Part shown: piece after piece, positions 58,724 through 64,000 of the stretch | How the letters are laid out: each line of letters begins with the position of its first letter | How positions within the stretch are numbered: the stretch's first letter is position 1 | Source: Gnomoniopsis sp. IMI 355080 | Taxonomy: Eukaryota > Ascomycota > Sordariomycetes > Diaporthales > Gnomoniaceae | Assembly (NCBI GenBank): GCA_027946555.1 | Contig: JAPEVC010000164.1 | Coordinates: 1-64,000, forward strand | Length of the DNA: 64,000 bases | Reading direction: 5' to 3' | Made by a program: the position numbers and the translations under genes | Notes under the pieces: generated by a model | Database searches by the model: none | What the model was told of the DNA's origin: nothing | Seen by the model: only the letters and a program-made list of their open reading frames with translations

Positions 58724-59701
58724 AAGCACCCAGGTACGCAACTTTCCTACCCGATGTATGATTTCCATAAGTGCTAACGAAAGCTACATTCGGGGACAGC
58801 GTCTGACCTGTGACAGACTCTTCTTCGATGGAAGGTAATACAAAGGAGGAGCAAGAAATGAGACGACAATTCTGTGCTCAATCTAGAAATCTACACAACG
58901 CCACAAGCGATAGACATTAGTCACCATTCAGGACCTGCTCTCGAGATTCGCGTGGTGGAGACACTTGACAACGACCCTTCTCCATTCAGCCATGCGATTG
59001 CATGCCCGCACTCTGGATGAAAGGCGGGGATTTCTGTTTAGGTACTCGAGGTCGGTCATTTGGGCATAACGGGGCGTGAAGCATGTGTTGGGAGCCCTGT
59101 ACTACTCAGTGTTGGGGTGGAAGACGCTGGGCAGACGTGCGGTACCACACATCACCTGCATCCTCAAATTCTTTAGTGAAGCCCAGGGTTTGGGTGATGG
59201 TGTCAAAATCAGGATGAAAGCTGCTAGAAGGAGTAGGAAAAGCTGAAAGAAACGAAGAGCAGACGGTGGCTGCCTGCATATGTTCTTACCAGGTATTGAC
59301 CACTTAGAAAAGATATTTGCAAACGGGGCATTCCAACGTCATTTGGCCTCAATCCCCATGAACTCAGGCTCTCATTTTCCTATTTATACCACATCTTCAT
59401 GGTGTGTCTTTTGACATCTGCGTGATTTCTCATTTGACAGCGAGTCTTTGGTCACCCTCTATCATCGAGACAAAGTTGGGGTTTCCAGGCAGACCACTTC
59501 GACTTCCCCCACAACGACCCTGCAGCCTACCTCCTCCTTCCTGTTTGTTTTTGGACCTTCCCAAGATACTTCTGTATTCCCACTGCCAACCTCATCCTAC
59601 CTGCAACATAGTTTTTAAGTCAATCAGCCCCAATCTCACAATCATCAAGCTCCTTCACTTCCTTCACAACCCAAACGCCCCTAGCCGGTCGACAGCTCGA
59701 A
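58724..59701. promoter_or_regulatory. Intergenic interval upstream of the BTB-like gene
   Basis: Nearly 1 kb. The right half is rich in C and T (59440-59700), with long pyrimidine runs and few ATG triplets just before the start codon, typical of a highly expressed fungal gene leader. No other gene is seen. Confidence 0.5.
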
Positions 59702-60948
59702 ATGGCGACCTGGAACTCGAATTCTGGCGAGGGTTGGGGCGACGGAGGTGCTGTCGACGTTGAGATCCCTGACGTGGCCGCGGACTCGGCCTATGCCAGC
59801 ATCGACAGCAACGAGGAGGACAAGAAGCCCCAGCGCATCCGCAAGAAGGAGATCGAGCAGTGAGTCCCTACCGCAACCCTCTCCATGTTATCACCTTGAA
59901 CACTTCTTGCATCTTCCCGTAGTAAGCTTTGTGGCTGATGTACCATCCCTCTCACCAAATACAGACTACAGAGTGACCGCAATGAGGGAGACAAGGAGAA
60001 GTTCATCTCCATCTGGCAGCGCGCCGGCAAGAACAAGCCTCTGCTCGAGTTCATGCCCAAATTCTCCCGCGGTGCCGTTATCGTCTTCAGCGAGGTCTGG
60101 AAGAAGCAGCTCGGTGGCAGCGGTGCTGCCTTGATCATTGAGGACGACTATCTTGAGCCCTACAAGCGCATCCTGGAGTGGATTGAGCTCTGTGTCGACG
60201 AGGGCAACGATGTCAAGTTCCCAGAGGTAAGCAATATCTACTAAATGTGGTTATCTCCACTCCATGGTCGTGTCCTCGGGTGATAACCTAGCTCTCAACG
60301 CAGATCATCAACACCGACAACGCTCTGCACCTGCTCCTGGACATCATCAATGTTGCCGACCGCCTCAAGATTCCCGAGATGTCTCTGCAGGCTCACCTGA
60401 AGAAGGCCGCCATCAAGTACGCTCGGCACAGCCTCATCGACATTGACTACATCGAGCGTATCTATGACGAGCACAGCTCCCAGTATCTGGGTGTCTCTGA
60501 GCCTTTGCGCGAGGCTGCTGCCGCCAGCATCTTTGAGCATTGGTGGAATGGCGTCCTTGACGGCGCTGATTACGATGACTACTGCTCCTACCTCGAGCAG
60601 ATGCGGGCTAAGTTTCCGAAGCTGGATGAGGATCTGAACAAGCGTTTCGACGACAAGAAGGAGTACGTCCTAAAGAAGCGTGAGGAGAAGCGCGAGGAGA
60701 GGCGTCAGGGTCGCGCCAGTGGTAACAACGGCTACCGTGGCAGCTCGGCCGCCGATTACCCAGAGGTCAAGGGCCCTGATGGTGGATGGAGTGATGCTCT
60801 CGCCACTGTTGGTGAGGACCACGCCGGAGAGTGGAACGCTACGACCGCTGCTGCAGCTGGTTTCAATGTTTCTGCTGGCGAGTGGGGCCTTGATGAGCTA
60901 GTCAAGACCGACGACTGGGCTGAGGCTGATACTGGTGGTTCCTGGTAA
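59702..60948 (+). CDS. BTB/POZ-like conserved fungal protein with Trp-Gly tails
   Basis: Exons 59702-59859, 59965-60226 and 60304-60948; GT-AG introns with phases that close to 354 residues. The central part (about 70-200) looks like a divergent BTB fold: RGAVIVFSEVWKKQL, then YLEPYKRILEWIELCVDEG, then LLDIINVADRLKIPEM. That is the usual order in fungal BTB-like proteins that lack the metazoan signature. A basic coiled stretch follows (KKREEKREERRQGRASGNN), possibly RNA- or nucleus-targeting. Trp residues flanked by Gly or acids occur at 4 and 12 and at 302, 317, 334, 345 and 354, the last residue. Codon usage is strongly biased, suggesting high expression. Function is not known; a BTB scaffold role is inferred. 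Confidence 0.75.
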
Positions 60949-61705
60949 GATGCTCACAACAGTCTCGGGTCCCGTGCAAATTGTCCTGCAACCCACATCT
61001 CAGCTTCGAGTGCGTTGAGCCGATAATGATCTTTCCAAGCGACGTCTATCGATGAGGAACACAGCATGGCGGGTTCAAAGAAGACACTTCTGACAGGGTT
61101 CCAATGTCTTGACGACAGATGTAAGAGGGAGGAGGAAGATGGTTCTATTGCCGTGTCTGATTGATTTAAGTTGTCTGAGCTGCGTCCAGGTGAAGGAGGA
61201 CACTTGCATTCACGCAATCTTTGCTATCGAAAACACGAGTAATGAGCATCAGCTGCCTCTTCGCAGGATAGACTCACGAATGAATGGGTTTATGGCAAGA
61301 TTTCAGGCTACAAGAGTGCCAACCAAAGCATCGTGACGTTCATCGCTGACGAATCTCCAGCCACTCCATCAGTAGATTCTTCGCCACACGATGTGAAGTG
61401 CATGGAGTACTTGTTGTGATAAAAGTCAAGAAAGACGATGTCGTCGGCCCTAAGCTCCGCCAGAGGCGCAGCCGCGCGGCTTGTGGGGGCAAGCTCGGAA
61501 GAGCGTCCACGGTTCAAGGTGGCTTTGCGTTTCTTTTTTGGCGGCTCCACAAACATCGCCTTCTACAAGGATATTCCCCAGATTTAACAAACCCGACCCG
61601 AGGCCGAAGCAGGAAAAGTTCCAAGAATGCGTTGCAGGATCGGACAAATTTAGGTTGGGCGAAGTCTGGCAGATCATTTTTGGACGTCATGCGTAGGGGG
61701 GCCCC

Positions 61706-61720
61706 TTTTTTTTTTTTTTT
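61706..61720. repeat. Homopolymer of 15 T
   Basis: Fifteen consecutive T bases directly after GGGGGGCCCC, about 30 bases before a TATA box. It may act as a nucleosome-excluding element of the promoter. Confidence 0.8.
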
Positions 61721-61748
61721 GGTATGCGTCTTGGATCCGTTCCTTGGA

Positions 61749-61756
61749 TATAAATA
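61749..61756 (+). promoter_or_regulatory. TATA box (TATAAATA) of the His-rich gene
   Basis: A consensus TATA element about 170 bases before the start codon of the His/Pro/Gly-rich protein. Canonical TATA boxes are otherwise scarce in front of the genes here, which suggests inducible or strong transcription of this gene. Confidence 0.6.
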
Positions 61757-61921
61757 GTGATACCCAATGGCCAGATTGAACTTGGCTTTTCTGAGAATTT
61801 GATATTACAGAAGTCGACCAAGCAAAAGGCCAATACTGAATTACATTCTTCTCAAGCAAAACAAGAATCTTCACCTTACTACAACATCATCGAGTTACAG
61901 CACACAAAACAATCAATCAAA

Positions 61922-62389
61922 ATGCACCACCATCATCCGCCAGGCCCTCCCCACGAGCACGGCCATCATCATGGTCACCACCACGGTGGCCCACCACCAC
62001 CTCCTCCACCACCGGCTCACTACCAGCCCAGTCATCACCACGGTCCGCCGAGACCACACTCGCCCCCGGGCGGACCGGGGCACCACCATCACCACGCAGC
62101 ACCACCACCACCGCCAAGAGCGCTGGTGCCAGAGTTTCATCACGGAGGGAAACAACATCATGGAGCAGTCGGGAAGTTGATTGACCTTGCGGGGTTCAAA
62201 GGCCATCACCATGGACATGGACATGGACATGGTGGTATGGGGCCTGGCATGGGAATGGGAGGCCCGGGCGGTCCGGGTGGTCCGGGCGGTTTCAATGGGC
62301 ACGGAGGTCCGGGAGGATTCGGAGGTCCTGGAGGTCCCGGAGGTCCTGGTGGGCCTGGCGGGCCTGGAGGCCCAGGTGGGAGATGGTAA
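61922..62389 (+). CDS. His/Pro/Gly-rich low-complexity protein
   Basis: Single exon, 155 residues, no family recognised. Residues 1-60 alternate His clusters (up to five in a row) with Pro runs. Residues 65-95 form the only ordinary segment (RALVPEFHHGGKQHHGAVGK, then LIDLAGFKG). Residues 96-155 are HG repeats passing into GGP/GPG collagen-like repeats, ending GGRW. About one residue in five is His and there is no Cys, so binding of zinc, copper or nickel is plausible but inferred. There is no signal peptide or membrane span. Support for a real gene comes from the upstream TATA box, the A-rich leader with few ATGs before the start, and the one conserved-looking core. The opposite strand also has an open Pro-rich frame here, caused by the repeats. 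Confidence 0.7.
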   Translation: MHHHHPPGPPHEHGHHHGHHHGGPPPPPPPPAHYQPSHHHGPPRPHSPPGGPGHHHHHAAPPPPPRALVPEFHHGGKQHHGAVGKLIDLAGFKGHHHGHGHGHGGMGPGMGMGGPGGPGGPGGFNGHGGPGGFGGPGGPGGPGGPGGPGGPGGRW

Positions 62390-63263
62390 AGGGTTTGAGT
62401 TTGTGAGATGATGTAGGAGGGCATGCGTTATGGAGTTCACGAGATCACAAGTGCTGTGGTGTGCATATTGGGCGTTTGGGATACTGTTTTTCGGGAGATG
62501 TGGCCGGTTTGCTGCGGAATTATGACACGTTTCACTTTGATATCCAAGAGCTCATGCCATCATCATGAAAACAAAATAAAACACATTTTTGGACAACAGG
62601 ATATGTTATTAGGGCGATGAAGTAACAGTGCATACTTTGAGTAATACGATGGGGTGATTGAAGTGCGCAAACATAACTTTTTCGAATAAACACAAGCAGA
62701 GACATTTTGATTGCCAGCTAAATTTTCTGTAATCTTGAGGGATTTGTATCACAGCAGCAGTAAGGATGAGTACTCTACTGATGACTTTGGATATTTGCCT
62801 ACGTTGACTTGCGCTACCAAACCTTGGAAAGTAACCAAAAATAGAAATTGAACCCCCTTGTTCCATGTGTGCATATGCACAAGGTCTCTTTTCCCCTTAA
62901 CAAAACCACCAATGCTATCATGGGCTGCAGCCGATACGAATCGGAGAGATAGAGGTCGAGGATATAACGACGGAATGCAAGAGCAGCTGCTATAAGTCGG
63001 AATTAAGCAGCCGAGTAATGATGCGGAGGTAGGCACACTGATTCGAGAATTAGTCCAACTGAGAGTCATACTCTCGCTTGAAGATGAGCGAGCCAGATGG
63101 GGAGGCGCATTGAAAAAAAAGGTCCCAGTAACTTCGTCCTCACCCCAATTTACTGCAACCGCTGGTTAAGGTAGCACAAGTCACTCCTGTGCTCATATCC
63201 TCCACTAAACCACACCAGCTTGATAAACCCCCCGCAAGCTCTCCGAATTCTCCATATTCGTCC
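62390..63263. other. Intergenic interval, no gene recognised
   Basis: About 870 bases of mixed, locally AT-rich sequence between the His-rich gene and a minus-strand hypothetical. AAAATAAAAC near 62573-62582 is a plausible polyadenylation region. No coding-like frame. Confidence 0.5.
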
Positions 63264-63839
63264 CTATTTGGCAGCTTTGAAAATTGCAAGCTCCGCGTGA
63301 GTTGGGTGAATATCGTCTCGCGCAATCTCAGCTTCCTCTTTGTCGTCCTCCTCGTCCTTCTCCTCAGCCTTGTCCGAGCTCTTACTGAAATCCTTGAGAC
63401 GATCCTCAACGATCTCGTTGGCAGCAACTTCCATCTCTATGGCTGTAAGGATCATAGAATCCAAAAGACGGCAGATTCTACCCTTCTGGGATGACCCATT
63501 GATTTCGGGACGGGCATCTGCAGCCACGGAGAGGTCACTCGCGGTCGTTGCTTGCTGGAGGTCCCCGGCGACACACTCTCGAAACTTGCCCATCTCCCTC
63601 TGCCTTCTGCACACCGCCTCCCGCATCTCCCACAGCCTGCCCCGGCCCTTTCCCGCCTTCCCGAGTCCCATTCCACAGTTGGTCCGGCACTTCTCCAGGG
63701 CTTTCTTTTGGCGCCAGTCCTGTGCCTCAGCTATGAGCTCGATGTTGTCAAAGCGCGATGCATCAACCAGAGCGGCCTGTTGGACGATATCCTTCAGCTC
63801 CTGTGCCTGGATTTTGACGGCCTCGGCACAGGATAGCAT
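63264..63839 (-). CDS. Hypothetical protein, 5' end unresolved
   Basis: The open frame runs 63920-63264; the first in-frame ATG is at 63839, giving 191 residues. The sequence is mostly helical and charged: EAVKIQAQELKDIVQQAA early, Lys/Arg-rich in the middle (KAGKGRGRLWEMREAVC), and a Glu/Asp/Lys-rich segment near the end (KSSDKAEEKDEEDDKEEAE). I recognise no domain. Codon pattern and length favour a real gene over chance. A second ATG-led frame at 63991-63989 lies just upstream in another frame and could be a first exon, but only a 34-base intron would join it, which is too short. The true start may therefore lie beyond 64,000. Confidence 0.5.
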   Translation of the reverse strand: MLSCAEAVKIQAQELKDIVQQAALVDASRFDNIELIAEAQDWRQKKALEKCRTNCGMGLGKAGKGRGRLWEMREAVCRRQREMGKFRECVAGDLQQATTASDLSVAADARPEINGSSQKGRICRLLDSMILTAIEMEVAANEIVEDRLKDFSKSSDKAEEKDEEDDKEEAEIARDDIHPTHAELAIFKAAK

Positions 63840-64000
63840 GAGACGGACCACCCTGGAAAGTCTGCGGATGTGAGCGCAATTTTGACTCAACGGCTGAGGT
63901 GGTGGTGGTGTACATGACAAATTACGGCCTGTCTGAGAGCCATATGCTGGTTTTTTGCCATTCCAAAAGACATTCTGGGTGCCTTGGACATTGTTTACTG
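63840..64000. other. Upstream flank or first exon of the minus-strand hypothetical
   Basis: The frame of the hypothetical stays open to 63920 without an ATG, and a short ATG-led frame in another phase starts at 63991. Acceptor-like CAG strings occur on the minus strand near 63857 and 63893. The exon structure cannot be settled inside the window. Confidence 0.35.

Larger units (their letters stand above)
60949..61921. promoter_or_regulatory. Intergenic interval upstream of the His-rich gene
   Basis: Just under 1 kb, with the BTB-like gene's 3' UTR on the left. On the right lie a 15-base T-run and a TATA box, listed separately, and an A-rich leader of about 130 bases (61790-61921). No other gene is seen. 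Confidence 0.55.

Noticed and set aside
62206..62424. Collagen-like PPGPPG frame antisense to the His-rich gene
   Set aside because: The GGP repeat reads as PPG on the other strand; its start lies in the 3' flank and has no leader or promoter.

Overview
The window is nuclear DNA of a filamentous ascomycete (Pezizomycotina). The genes carry short introns (51 to 194 bases) with GTAAGT-type donors, CTRAY branch points and YAG acceptors. Genes lie on both strands with no operons. The proteins are fungal-type: a metacaspase, inositol phosphorylceramide synthase Aur1, Nab3, a Pcp1-type pericentrin and a fungal ferric reductase. The class is not settled by what can be seen; Sordariomycetes is only a guess. 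I see no tRNA, rRNA, CRISPR array, transposon or secondary-metabolite cluster.

I rebuilt 22 protein genes by joining exons at splice sites and checking that the reading frame closes. 1-14.6 kb: a 5'-truncated metacaspase, the spindle-pole-body protein Pcp1 (minus), Gar1, a two-zinc-knuckle protein, a RidA/YjgF protein and a LETM1-like mitochondrial protein. 15.2-21.7 kb: Nab3 (minus), an ICT1/Pth4-type ribosome rescue factor and a calmodulin-dependent kinase. 22.6-26 kb: a six-exon gene joining N-terminal C2H2 zinc fingers to a C-terminal membrane module. 26-31.2 kb: a 5.2 kb stretch without a recognisable gene, upstream of AUR1. 34.3-44.9 kb: RNA polymerase I subunit Rpa34 (minus) and the ITS2-processing kinase Grc3 head to head, then the SAGA subunit Spt7 (minus). 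46.8-53.6 kb: a VanZ-like membrane protein, a ferric reductase (minus) and RINT1/Tip20. 54.8-64 kb: a tail-anchored CBS-PB1 protein, a 50-residue membrane microprotein, a BTB-like protein with GW/WG-type tryptophans, a His/Pro/Gly-rich protein and a minus-strand hypothetical with an unresolved 5' end.

Most of this is housekeeping: ribosome biogenesis (Gar1, Rpa34, Grc3), RNA termination (Nab3), chromatin (Spt7), Golgi-ER traffic (RINT1), mitochondria (LETM1-like, ICT1) and sphingolipid synthesis (Aur1). The neighbours do not form one pathway, except that Rpa34 and Grc3 share a 511-base divergent promoter and both serve rRNA production. The least ordinary items are the zinc-finger/membrane fusion with its 56-residue internal duplication, the His-rich protein, the 50-residue microprotein, the GW-rich BTB-like protein, and two genes whose start codon overlaps the stop codon of a tiny upstream ORF (ATGA).
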